Part shown: positions 43,356 through 54,942 of the stretch, in pieces | How positions within the stretch are numbered: the first letter of the stretch is position 1 | Layout of the letters: the number at the start of each line of letters is the position of its first letter | Assembly: GCA_025363755.1 (NCBI GenBank) | Contig: JANYLQ010000047.1 | Span: 1 to 64,000 of the forward strand | Reading direction: 5' to 3' | DNA: 64,000 nt | Source of the DNA: Hyphomicrobiales bacterium | GTDB taxonomy: Bacteria; Pseudomonadota; Alphaproteobacteria; Rhizobiales; Aestuariivirgaceae | Notes under the pieces: generated by a model | What the model saw: the letters and a program-made list of their open reading frames with translations, nothing else | Database searches by the model: none | Told to the model about the DNA's origin: nothing | Translations under genes and position numbers: made by a program

Positions 43356-44693
43356 TTAGATCAAAATATCCCACAAAAGCTTAAAATTGAGCCCGATGAT
43401 CAATAATGCAATTGCCGCAGCTACTGCAGTCAACCAGGGCGGAGAAACCATTTCGCCCATCTTTGCTTTGCTGGCCGTAAACATCACCAATGGCACCACC
43501 GCAAAGGGCAGTTGGAATGCCAACACCACCTGACTGAAGATGAGCAGGAAGCCCGTGCCGCTTGCGCCATAATAAATCGTAACCGCCGCTGCCGGAACAA
43601 TGGCCACTGCTCGCGTGATCAGACGGCGCATCCATGCTGGCAAGCGGATATTGAGAAACCCTTCCATCACAATCTGCCCAGCAAGTGTGGCGGTAACGGT
43701 CGAATTCAAACCGCAGCATAAAAGCGCAATGGCAAAAAGTTTCGGCGCCAGCAACGAACCAACCAACGGGGCGAGCATCTTATGAGCGTCGCCAATTTCC
43801 GCCACGTCGAAGTTGCCGGCTCTGTGAAATGTGGCCGCCGCCAATATCAAAATAGAAGCATTCACAATCAACGCAAAACACAATGCAAAGGTAGAATCGA
43901 ATGTGGCAAAACGTAAAGCCGATTTCTTCTCTGCCAAACTATCTCCGTAAGCCCGTGTTTGAACTATGCCGGAATGCAAGTATAAATTATGCGGCATCAC
44001 CGTTGCGCCAATAATGCCAAGCGCCAAATAGAGCATCGCAGGATCGCGCAAAAGATTCGTGGTGGGTGCAAAACCACGCAGCACGCCGCCCCAGTCAGGA
44101 TCAGCAAGCGCAATCTGGAACATAAAGCAGGCAAAAATTACAGCGAGTAGCGAGATGACAAAAGCTTCGACCCATCGGAACCCTAAACGTTGTAACAGCA
44201 AGATTACAAACACATCTAGCGCTGTGATAATCACACCGATTTCGAGGGGAATGCCAAACAGCAAATTCAGACCAATCGCAGTGCCCACTACTTCCGCAAC
44301 ATCAGTGGCAATGATGGCGATTTCGGCAAACATCCAAAGCATAAAAGCCACAGGTTTTGGAAATGCGTCACGGCACGCCTGCGCGAGATCGCGGCGTGAT
44401 GCAATGGCCAAACGCGCGCACAGCGATTGCAAGATAATCGCCATGATGTTCGACAATAGCGCGACAAAAAGCAGCGCATAACCATAACGCGCGCCTCCGG
44501 CAATCGCGGTGGCCCAATTGCCCGGGTCCATGTAACCCACAGAAACCAAAAAACCTGGGCCGACGAAGGCCAATGCCCGCTTGAAGAAACTGGCGTTTGG
44601 TAAAACCGGTACCGAGCGAAACACATCCATAAGCGAGGCCTCTCCCGCTGAGCGTCGCCATTTTCCAGTGGTGGTTAATTCATCCATTTCCAA
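43356..44693 (-). CDS. mntH: Nramp-family divalent metal (Mn2+) transporter
   Basis: [45 protein letters not shown]...[22 protein letters not shown]; start TTG 44693 or ATG 44687. Confidence 0.95.
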   Translation of the reverse strand: MEMDELTTTGKWRRSAGEASLMDVFRSVPVLPNASFFKRALAFVGPGFLVSVGYMDPGNWATAIAGGARYGYALLFVALLSNIMAIILQSLCARLAIASRRDLAQACRDAFPKPVAFMLWMFAEIAIIATDVAEVVGTAIGLNLLFGIPLEIGVIITALDVFVILLLQRLGFRWVEAFVISLLAVIFACFMFQIALADPDWGGVLRGFAPTTNLLRDPAMLYLALGIIGATVMPHNLYLHSGIVQTRAYGDSLAEKKSALRFATFDSTFALCFALIVNASILILAAATFHRAGNFDVAEIGDAHKMLAPLVGSLLAPKLFAIALLCCGLNSTVTATLAGQIVMEGFLNIRLPAWMRRLITRAVAIVPAAAVTIYYGASGTGFLLIFSQVVLAFQLPFAVVPLVMFTASKAKMGEMVSPPWLTAVAAAIALLIIGLNFKLLWDILI

Positions 44694-44695
44694 TG

Positions 44696-44730
44696 TTTAG
44701 CATAGACTAAACTTTATGCAATAGGCTAAA
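44696..44730. promoter_or_regulatory. Two DtxR/MntR-like operator candidates in the mntH-mntR divergent promoter
   Basis: TTTAGCATAGACTAAA (44696-44711) and TATGCAATAGGCTAAA (44715-44730; reverse complement TTTAGCCTATTGCATA). Confidence 0.55.
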
Positions 44731-44738
44731 TCATCCAT

Positions 44739-45176
44739 ATGAAAGTCAAGCGCCTCCAATCTGCCAAGCTCCGGTCTGTTGCATTCAAACGCACAAGGGC
44801 GGATCATCAGGCCGAGATTTCGGAAGATTATGTTGAGTTAATTGCTGAACTCATTGACGAAAAAGGTGAAGCGCGAGGCACTGATATTGCATTGAGACTA
44901 GGGGTTGCCAATGCGACAGTGGTGAACACACTTAAGCGATTGCAGAACCAAGGCTTGGTCACACAAGAGCCCTACCGTGCGATCTTTCTGACGATCGATG
45001 GCTGGAAAATGGCTGAAGATGGCAAGCGCAAACATGACATTGTCGAAAAATTTCTTCTTGCTATTGGTGTTCCCGAAGCAACTGCCCGCATCGACAGTGA
45101 GGGTATCGAGCATCACGTGAGTGTTGAGACGTTAAAAGCGATGGCAAGGTTTTTAATTCGCAAGCCGATCAACTAG
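44739..45176 (+). CDS. mntR: Manganese-responsive DtxR-family regulator
   Basis: EISEDYVELIAELIDEKGEARGTDIALRLGVANATVVNTLKRLQNQGLVTQEPYRAIFLT. Confidence 0.93.
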   Translation: MKVKRLQSAKLRSVAFKRTRADHQAEISEDYVELIAELIDEKGEARGTDIALRLGVANATVVNTLKRLQNQGLVTQEPYRAIFLTIDGWKMAEDGKRKHDIVEKFLLAIGVPEATARIDSEGIEHHVSVETLKAMARFLIRKPIN

Positions 45177-46462
45177 ACAACCTTCTGCATCACCGCAACA
45201 AAAAATCCGTCCGTGCCATGCTGCGCAGGCGTCAGCAACAATGTGTTGGATGAACCATCAGCAGATTTCGGAACTTCGCCACCAATTGCGTGTTTCCATT
45301 GCTCAGCATACGGAACAATTTTGAAATTCTTGTTTGAGGCCAGAAAAGTCTTCACTTGATCAGTATTTTCCTCAGCCAAAACTGAACAGGTAATATAAAT
45401 CATACGGCCACCCGCTTTCACCAAAGCAGCACCTTGCGCCAATACATCGCGCTGATCCTTCTGGCGTTGTTCGAGTTGCTTGGGTTGCAAGCGCCACTTG
45501 GCGTCAGGCTTGCGCCGCCACGCACCAGACCCAGAACAAGGCGCATCTATCAACACACAATCAAATCCACCCATTTCTCCCAGTTTGGCACACTCATCAG
45601 CGGCCACGATTTCGATGTTGGTGGCACCAGATCGATTGACACGTTCAAATATCGGGCGGAGCCGATGCTTGTCCTGATCATGGGCCACAAGGCGGCCTTT
45701 GTTTTTCATGATCGCCGCCAGCGCCAATGTCTTGCCGCCAGCACCGGCGCAAATATCAATCACCGATTCACCGGGCTGAACACCAGACAGCAAAGCCGCA
45801 ATTTGCGATGCTTCGTCCTGCACCTCAAACCAGCCAAGACCGTGGGCTGGCTCAACTTCAACATTCACGTTGCGTGTCTCATGGGTCGGTGATTCAATGC
45901 GCACGCACAAAGGTGAAAGCGATCCTGCAGTTGCATTGTGTTTGGCAAATGCTTCGAGCAGCTGCTCTCGGCTGGCTTTCAGTGTATTCGCCCGCATATC
46001 AATTGGTGCGCGCATCGAAAGGGCAGCACCCTCTTCTGCAGCACGATCACCAAACACTGCTTGTAAAGAAGGCTCCAGCCATTCTGGGAAATCCCCCCGA
46101 ATATGAGCTGGCAAATCATCGCGCATTTCGCGTTCAAGCGCAGTCTTTTCTTTGGCGGTCAAAACACCAGGACCAAATTGCTCCGTACACAGAGTTTCAA
46201 TTTCAGCTGACGACATATTCCAAACATCGCGCAGCACACCCAGCGCCAAAGCGCGCGGGCGCCCATCACCCATGCGTGACGAAGCCGTATTACGCCTGCG
46301 CAATACATCATAAACTAATGTGCCAATCGCATGTCGATCAGTTGACCCAGCAAAGCGGTGCGATTTGCCCCAGTCTTTCAGCGCCTCAGAAGCGGGTCGA
46401 TGTTGAGTAAAAATATCATTCAAAATTTCGATCGCCGCGGCAACCCGTCCAGCAAGTCTCAT
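45173..46462 (-). CDS. RsmB/NOP-family rRNA cytosine-C5 methyltransferase
   Basis: GESVIDICAGAGGKTLALAAIM...FDCVLIDAPCSGSGAWRRKPDAKWRL...RMIYITCSVLAEENTDQV. Confidence 0.93.
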   Translation of the reverse strand: MRLAGRVAAAIEILNDIFTQHRPASEALKDWGKSHRFAGSTDRHAIGTLVYDVLRRRNTASSRMGDGRPRALALGVLRDVWNMSSAEIETLCTEQFGPGVLTAKEKTALEREMRDDLPAHIRGDFPEWLEPSLQAVFGDRAAEEGAALSMRAPIDMRANTLKASREQLLEAFAKHNATAGSLSPLCVRIESPTHETRNVNVEVEPAHGLGWFEVQDEASQIAALLSGVQPGESVIDICAGAGGKTLALAAIMKNKGRLVAHDQDKHRLRPIFERVNRSGATNIEIVAADECAKLGEMGGFDCVLIDAPCSGSGAWRRKPDAKWRLQPKQLEQRQKDQRDVLAQGAALVKAGGRMIYITCSVLAEENTDQVKTFLASNKNFKIVPYAEQWKHAIGGEVPKSADGSSNTLLLTPAQHGTDGFFVAVMQKVV

Positions 46463-46465
46463 AAC

Positions 46466-48710
<2,245 letters not shown>

Positions 48711-48714
<4 letters not shown>

Positions 48715-49805
48715 GTTTTCACTTCCTTCAAACGGTCAGCCGCAATCATCTGCATTAAAATTCCTTCGCGTAGTCCACGATCAGCCACGCGAATGCGCGG
48801 GGCTGGAAAAGCGCATCGTATTTCTTCTAAAATTGCACATCCGGCCAAAACCAAATCCGCGCGCTCGCGGCCAATGCAACCATTGCCCATGCGCTCTTCA
48901 TAAGTCATCGCCAAAAGCCTGGCCGTCACTTGCCCCGCACCCTCGCTATCAAGCCAACAGCCATCAACCTTTGAGCGATCATAATGACGCAAGCCTAAAT
49001 GCACCCCCGCAATTGTCGTCACCGTGCCAGACGTGCCAAGCAAATGTGTGGGCACAGGCCCCTGCCCATATAGCTCCGAGACTTTCTGAACAAATGGTGA
49101 AAGCAACTCTTTTACATGCGCACGCATATTCGCAAATGTTTCAATTGAAACCTCGCGGCCCCCGTCATGTCGCTCCGAAAGTGTAACAACACCAGCAGCC
49201 AGCGAAATCCAAGCTTTCAACTCAAACTTGCCGCCCTCCAGCTGCATCCACATCACTTCCGTTGAGCCGCCACCAATATCAAAGATCACAGCGCTTGATG
49301 CTTCGGCATCAATCAATGGCTCGGCCCCAGAGGCCGCAAGGCGCGCCTCCGTCTCGCGGTCAATGACTTCAAGCTTCAATCCTGTTTCGAGTTCGACACG
49401 CTCAATAAATTCAGCACCATTGGCCGCCAATCTGCAAGCTTCTGTTGCAATCAAACGGCGCTGCCCCACTTTGTGCCAGATCAGCTTATTCGAACACACG
49501 CGCAAAGCTTCAATCGTGCGGCGCATGGCATCTTCAGACAAATGCCCCGAACGGCTGACACCTTCGCCGAGGCGCACAATTCTGGAAAACGCATCAATAA
49601 CAGAAAGGCCCGAAGCCGAAGGATGGGCAATCAGCAACCGACAATTATTTGTCCCTAGGTCGAGCGCACCAAAAGGCAAAGCCGCCTCGGGACTACTCGG
49701 CCCTCGGCGAGGCTTAAAAGCACCCCTTTTAGCGCGTCCCGCAGGAGAATTTCTCCCATGATTGGTCGCGTCCACTCTAAATTCCTTTGAACGCGCTTTC
49801 GTCAA
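48711..49805 (-). CDS. ppx: Ppx/GppA phosphatase family protein
   Basis: FGALDLGTNNCRLLIAHPSASGLSVIDAFSRIVRLGEGVS...AVIFDIGGGSTEVMWM...LLGTSGTVTTIAGV. Confidence 0.93.
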
Positions 49806-49853
49806 CAGCCAAACTAGGCCGGACCAAAAGCAGCATTCCTAAACATTGCGTTG

Positions 49854-49899
49854 AACCCACAATAACAGGTTCCATCCTGAGGTAAAGGCATTGTGGGTT
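49854..49899. repeat. 10-bp perfect inverted repeat AACCCACAAT...ATTGTGGGTT
   Basis: Arms at 49854-49863 and 49890-49899 with inner CAGG...CCTG complementarity. Confidence 0.5.
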
Positions 49900-50181
49900 G
49901 GGGGTTGGGGGCGGTTTTGAGCGGGAAGTGACGTCATCGGGTTCGACTTCAGCATGCCTGAATTTGCTCCAAGAGCGGAAGAAAACTGTCCGTATCATAC
50001 TTGAAGCGATGGGCCACCAGCGGATGTCAACGCGCCAAACGATTGCTTCGATTACTTTACGAAAGACTGTAAAGTCTAAACCACTGAAACTAAGAATTAA
50101 TTTTCAAAACATTGCATTTTAATTTCAGATATTGATTTTCTGAAATAGAAATGATATCAAATACGGAAGGAGAAATGTATC

Positions 50182-50325
50182 ATGAGTAATGTTGTACCAC
50201 TCCATCCACCTCAGCCACTGTTGGCCGGTTTCAAGTTGCCCAGGAATTTTGACGTTGCGCGGCAAATAGCCGAGTTCGCGACGAAGCATTCAATAAATTC
50301 AATTAACGCTATGATGGCCGGATAA
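50182..50325 (+). CDS. Unlisted 47-aa ORF preceding the Xre-RES module
   Basis: ATG 50182 preceded by GGAGAAA; MSNVVPLHPPQPLLAGFKLPRNFDVARQIAEFATKHSINSINAMMAG*; stop 50323-50325, next ATG at 50327. Confidence 0.55.
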   Translation: MSNVVPLHPPQPLLAGFKLPRNFDVARQIAEFATKHSINSINAMMAG

Positions 50326-50326
50326 A

Positions 50327-50665
50327 ATGGCAAACGCTGTTGCAAAAATTATAAACGGGCTGCGCGAGCACGGAGGGTTAAAGGGTTCCGATGTGGCTAA
50401 TGTTGTAGATGTTTCTCCGGCTACTGTTTCACGCTGGACAAACGGTACCGCTTTTCCCCATCCCAAAACACAACTTGTCATTTCTGATTTAAGATTTGTG
50501 GTCGACAGATTGGCGGATTTTTATTCGCCGGAAGAGGCCCGGCTTTGGCTTTACTCAAAGCATCGTTTGTTGGGTGATGCGCGGGCCATTGATCTTATCC
50601 ATGAAGGCCGTACTGACGAAGTTCTAGGCGTGATTGAAAGTCTTGACGAAGGCACATTCACCTAA
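50327..50665 (+). CDS. Xre/MbcA/ParS-type antitoxin
   Basis: LKGSDVANVVDVSPATVSRWTNG (HTH) and RAIDLIHEGRTDEVLGVIESLDEGTF C-terminal domain; directly followed by RES gene. Confidence 0.88.
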   Translation: MANAVAKIINGLREHGGLKGSDVANVVDVSPATVSRWTNGTAFPHPKTQLVISDLRFVVDRLADFYSPEEARLWLYSKHRLLGDARAIDLIHEGRTDEVLGVIESLDEGTFT

Positions 50666-50667
50666 CC

Positions 50668-51198
50668 ATGACTGAGGCTCTTCGACACGACCGCGCGTTA
50701 CTTGACGCGCTAGACGTAGCAGCCATTCCGTTTAGCGGAAATGTCTGGCGCATTGCACAAGTCGGGCGTGATCCGCTGAAAGGTTCGTCGCTTTCGGGTC
50801 GTTGGAGTGGTGGAGATTATTCGGTTCTTTACACGGCTTGTGAGAGGGATGGCGCATTAGCCGAAATCGGATTCAGGCTTTCGTTGGAACCAATCTGGCC
50901 CAGCAGGCTCCAACATTTGCTACACGAAATCAAAGTCGAATGTGAGAAAGTCATAGATCTCAGTGACCTTCCTGCGCTCGAAAAATTAGGGGTAACAACT
51001 CCAAAATACAAAAGCTTAGATTATTCCGTCACCGCACGCATTTCGGCTGCAGTTGCCTTCTTGGAATATGACGCAATGTTAGTGCCCAATGCCCGCTTTG
51101 CATGCAGAAACTTGGTAATTTTCAACGAAAGGCCGAACAGTTTGGAGCTTGTCAAGTCTTCGCCCGTCGATTGGAATGCTTGGCGGTCAAAGAAATAA
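50668..51198 (+). CDS. RES-domain toxin
   Basis: VWRIAQVGRDPLKGSSLSGRWSGGDYSVLYTACERDGALAEIGFRL...RISAAVAFLEYDAMLVPNARFACRNLVIF. Confidence 0.9.
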   Translation: MTEALRHDRALLDALDVAAIPFSGNVWRIAQVGRDPLKGSSLSGRWSGGDYSVLYTACERDGALAEIGFRLSLEPIWPSRLQHLLHEIKVECEKVIDLSDLPALEKLGVTTPKYKSLDYSVTARISAAVAFLEYDAMLVPNARFACRNLVIFNERPNSLELVKSSPVDWNAWRSKK

Positions 51199-51438
51199 AT
51201 TCGTCGGCGATATCTTGGCGGTTCGCGCGATGGCTATTTGTGAATAGTGTAGATGAGCAACATCAGCTTCCTAGTCAAACGCGTCAGTTTAATAACGTGA
51301 TGCAGATGTCTGGTCTCTAGTCGAAGACAGAAGTCCAAACCACCCCCACCCTCCCCCCAAACCCTCAATATTTCTATTGAAAATTAACCAAGAATTGAGA
51401 GTCCGCGCCCTAATCTGCTCCTTCGGGGCGGGGTTTGT

Positions 51439-52302
51439 ATGCGTACATTTGGCAAAACATGGTTCAAGCAGGGCTCTTTGATCGCGGATTATGGCGAGCA
51501 TTTCGGCCAAGGTGTTCGTGCCCATAAAAGCGCAATTGCCTTGGAAGCCTCTAAAGTTGATGCTGAACTGGCGTCTAAAGCCAAATCCGAATTCATCGCC
51601 AATATGAGCCACGAGTTGCGAACGCCGCTCAACGCCATTATCGGGTTTTCTGATATGCTCGCCACCAAGACCGTCACCGGGCCAGATAAAGTTGTGCAAT
51701 ATGCCGCTTACATTCAACAAGCAGCCGAGCATTTGCTTGCACTGATTAACGGCATTCTGGATGTATCAAAAATTCAAGCTGGCAATCTAGGTGTCGATTT
51801 AGAACCCGTCAGTTTGATGCAAGTGCTCGAGCCTTGCCTGTTGATCACCGATGCCAAAGCCAAAGAGAAAAACGTTGTCATCGAAACCCATCTTTCGGAA
51901 CAGCTGCCACTTCTCTTAGCAGATCCCTTACGTCTCAAACAGATTTTGATTAACCTGCTCAGTAACGCTGTAAAATTCACACCAGAATGGGGCCGTGTTC
52001 GCGTTGAGGCAAGTGTTCGCTCTGCCGACTTTGTGACAATCTGCATAACCGACACAGGCATCGGCATGTCGCCGCAAGAGATCGACACCGCCATGCGGCC
52101 GTTTGGCCAAGTTGAATCCGGATTTAACAAACGTCACGAAGGCACCGGCCTCGGTCTGCCAATTGCGTATGCTCTTGCAAAATTGCACTGCGGCGATTTG
52201 CAAATTCAATCAACCAAAGGCACTGGCACGCGTGTGACCGTTCTCATCCCGCTGGCCGCCAGCGAAAATCAAATAACCATGCCAATCGCCACAAAGCATT
52301 GA
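51439..52302 (+). CDS. Sensor histidine kinase (HisKA plus HATPase), no obvious membrane or sensor domain
   Basis: [26 protein letters not shown]...[24 protein letters not shown]...[13 protein letters not shown]...[17 protein letters not shown]. Confidence 0.9.
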   Translation: MRTFGKTWFKQGSLIADYGEHFGQGVRAHKSAIALEASKVDAELASKAKSEFIANMSHELRTPLNAIIGFSDMLATKTVTGPDKVVQYAAYIQQAAEHLLALINGILDVSKIQAGNLGVDLEPVSLMQVLEPCLLITDAKAKEKNVVIETHLSEQLPLLLADPLRLKQILINLLSNAVKFTPEWGRVRVEASVRSADFVTICITDTGIGMSPQEIDTAMRPFGQVESGFNKRHEGTGLGLPIAYALAKLHCGDLQIQSTKGTGTRVTVLIPLAASENQITMPIATKH

Positions 52303-52318
52303 AGGGCCTAATTTAGCA

Positions 52319-54274
52319 ATGACAACGGCAACAGCACTTTCAGTGGATCAAAGGACAATCCCCAACCGCCTACGTTCCGACGAACGCATGGGTCGTATCG
52401 TTGCTGTAACAGGTGCACACGCCATTATTTTGCTCGATGCCACAGACGGCTTTTTTGATGAAAATGCCAAAGGCGCTGAAATCGGCACTTTGATGAAAGT
52501 TGAAACACCGACATCAATTACCCTTGCTTTGATCTCAGCATTGAGTTCGCCAACGCCATCTCACAGCTCGCAAGAACAAGAGCTACGCATCGTCGAAGTT
52601 GAATTCATCGGTGAACTTCCAAAAGATGAACTCGGCAATCCAAAATCCTTCCGCCGTGGTGTTTCGAACTATCCTTCACTCGGTGATTTGGTTTACCGCG
52701 CCAATCGCAACGAGCTTGCAATGGCTTATGCGTGTGACGCTGAAACCGCCGTACGCGTGGGCTATATTCAACAAGACCCGACTATTCCAGCGATGATCAA
52801 GGTTGATGAAATGCTGGGTAAGCATTTTGCCATTCTCGGAACCACTGGCACAGGCAAATCTTGCACCGTCGCCCTTATTTTGCGGCGTATCTTAGAAAAA
52901 AATCCGCAAGCTCATATTCTGCTGCTCGATGTTCACCGCGAATATGCCCAGAGTTTCAAGGGCATGTCGGAAATCATTACACCCGATAATATGGCGCTGC
53001 CCTTTTGGCTTTTGAACTTCGATGAAGCAGTTGAAATTTTGGTTGGCCAACAGGCCAACCGCGAAACCGATGTCGAAGTTCTGCGCGAAATCATTCCGAT
53101 CGCAAAAGCCCGCTATATGAGCAACCAACGCCGCGATAAGACTCGCACGCGCGATGTGCTGGTAGAAAATAATATTGGTGTCGATACACCCATCCCATAC
53201 CGCACTTCTGATCTCACGGGTGTTCTTGAGGAATACATTGGCAAGCTTGAACTGCGTGGTGAACTGGCCCCCTACAAGCGCATCAAAGCGCGCATTGAGG
53301 CAATCTCGCGTGATCCTCGTTATGTCTTCATGTTTGGCTCTCTCACTGTGCAAGATAACATGGCAGCCGTGTTGGCACGCCTGTTCCGTATTCCCGTCAA
53401 CGGTAAGCCGATTGCCATACTCGAACTGGGTGGTCTTCCATCTGAAATCATCAACGTGGTGGTTTCCGTTCTCGCACGTCTCGCTTTCGACTTTGGTGTG
53501 TGGAGCGCTGGCAAAGTTCCAATCACTTTCGTCTGCGAAGAGGCACATCGCTATGTGCCAAACGATAGGTCTTCAGGTTTTGAACCCACCAAGCGTGCGA
53601 TCTCTCGCATCGCCAAGGAAGGACGAAAATATGGCGTGTCACTGTGCATCGTAAGCCAACGCCCCGCTGAGCTTGACCCGACGATCCTGTCACAATGCAA
53701 TACCATCTTCTCGATGCGCCTCACCAATGAGCGCGACCAGGAAATTCTGCGCGCCGGTATTTCCGACGCCGCCGCCAGCTTGCTTGAATTCATGCCCACC
53801 ATGGGTGCGGGAGAAGCCATCACCTTCGGCGAAGGTGTGGCGCTGCCAACGCGCATCAAGTTTGATCTTTTGCCTGCGGGTGAATTGCCGCGCAGCAACA
53901 CAGCTTCGTTCACCAAGAATTGGGCCAAAGATTTGCCCGACGATAAATTCTTGCATGAAGTGGTCAGCCGTTGGCGCGCCCAAACTTATAATCCAGATAG
54001 CGCAGGCTATTCGATTGATGAGGGAGCTACCGTCGAGACTGGTCAAACAGCAGCTGCCGCAGGGGATGCCCCTGCCCAACAGCCCAGGCCATCGCTGCGC
54101 CGCGACAGTTTTATGAGCCCCCAAATTGGCGCACCTTTAATCCAGCCAGCACCCCAACCTTCGGGCTTTGGCAAAATGACGCCCGCTGCGGTTCCGCTAC
54201 AACCAGCACCCGCTCCCGCCCAGCCGGAAGCACAGCAAAGCCTGGCCAGCCTGATCAAACAGTTCCGCACGTGA
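52319..54274 (+). CDS. HerA-like (DUF87) ATPase
   Basis: MLGKHFAILGTTGTGKSCTVALILRRILEKNPQAHILLLDVHREYAQSF...RIAKEGRKYGVSLCIVSQRPAELDPTILSQCNTIFSMRLTNERDQ; Pro-rich C-terminal tail. Confidence 0.88.
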   Translation: MTTATALSVDQRTIPNRLRSDERMGRIVAVTGAHAIILLDATDGFFDENAKGAEIGTLMKVETPTSITLALISALSSPTPSHSSQEQELRIVEVEFIGELPKDELGNPKSFRRGVSNYPSLGDLVYRANRNELAMAYACDAETAVRVGYIQQDPTIPAMIKVDEMLGKHFAILGTTGTGKSCTVALILRRILEKNPQAHILLLDVHREYAQSFKGMSEIITPDNMALPFWLLNFDEAVEILVGQQANRETDVEVLREIIPIAKARYMSNQRRDKTRTRDVLVENNIGVDTPIPYRTSDLTGVLEEYIGKLELRGELAPYKRIKARIEAISRDPRYVFMFGSLTVQDNMAAVLARLFRIPVNGKPIAILELGGLPSEIINVVVSVLARLAFDFGVWSAGKVPITFVCEEAHRYVPNDRSSGFEPTKRAISRIAKEGRKYGVSLCIVSQRPAELDPTILSQCNTIFSMRLTNERDQEILRAGISDAAASLLEFMPTMGAGEAITFGEGVALPTRIKFDLLPAGELPRSNTASFTKNWAKDLPDDKFLHEVVSRWRAQTYNPDSAGYSIDEGATVETGQTAAAAGDAPAQQPRPSLRRDSFMSPQIGAPLIQPAPQPSGFGKMTPAAVPLQPAPAPAQPEAQQSLASLIKQFRT

Positions 54275-54328
54275 AGCCTTGCATAGGCTCGCAGTGGGGG
54301 CTATCACCACAACACTCAAGCGATAGCT

Positions 54329-54402
54329 TGGGGGATCGGCTAACGGTAGGCCCTCAGACTCTGACTCTGATTGTCTAGGTTCGAATCCTAGTCCCCCAGC
54401 CA
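54329..54402 (+). tRNA. tRNA-Gln (anticodon CTG), CCA encoded
   Basis: TGGGGGA...TCAGA-CTCTGAC-TCTGA...CTAGGTTCGAATCCTAG-TCCCCCA-G-CCA; all arms can be folded by eye. Confidence 0.95.
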
Positions 54403-54600
54403 ATTTTTCCTATAATTTCAATTTTTTGTAAATTTTATTCATAATTTTGAAAATAACGCTTGACACCGTACGGTGAAGGTGCTATCCCTGGTCACAATCC
54501 ACCATTGGGTTAAATCTTCTCACAGCCACCACCAACAAGTCTTGCAAGCCCACGAAGACGACGTTGGATGGGGGTATGGGAAGCTTTGACCGACGATGGA

Positions 54601-54861
54601 CTAAGCGGCGTCCAACGCCTGCAAACGTTCCATTTCAGTTTTATAGACCCGCATCATCTCTTCCTGCTCTTCGGCGGGAAGATATTGCAGATACTTGGCG
54701 AAATCGTTTTCGGCTCTTTCGCGTCGATCGTCGCTCCAAGGATATACCGCGTTCTTCAACGAATAAAGATGGCGGCCCAAAATTTTGCGAAAAATGTCCA
54801 AATTCATCGGACGTTTTTCAACAGGCTTGGGCGGCGGATCAAAAAGTGAAGGCTGGCGCAT
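54601..54861 (-). CDS. Hypothetical 86-aa protein downstream of the type IIG gene
   Basis: MRQPSLFDPPPKPVEKRPMNLDIFRKILGRHLYSLKNAVYPWSDDRRERAENDFAKYLQYLPAEEQEEMMRVYKTEM; coherent charged composition. Confidence 0.6.
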   Translation of the reverse strand: MRQPSLFDPPPKPVEKRPMNLDIFRKILGRHLYSLKNAVYPWSDDRRERAENDFAKYLQYLPAEEQEEMMRVYKTEMERLQALDAA

Positions 54862-54942
54862 GAAGCTATTTTACAGCAGTGCTTGCCGCTTGCAATCTTC
54901 TTCCACCAACCCCTCTTCCTCTGGGGATAAGTTGTAAAGCTT

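Noticed and set aside
45727-46410. 227-aa plus-strand ORF
   Set aside because: Antisense to the RsmB-like gene, His/Gln-rich composition with no family signature
52892-53548. 218-aa minus-strand ORF
   Set aside because: Antisense to the HerA-like ATPase gene, no domain signature
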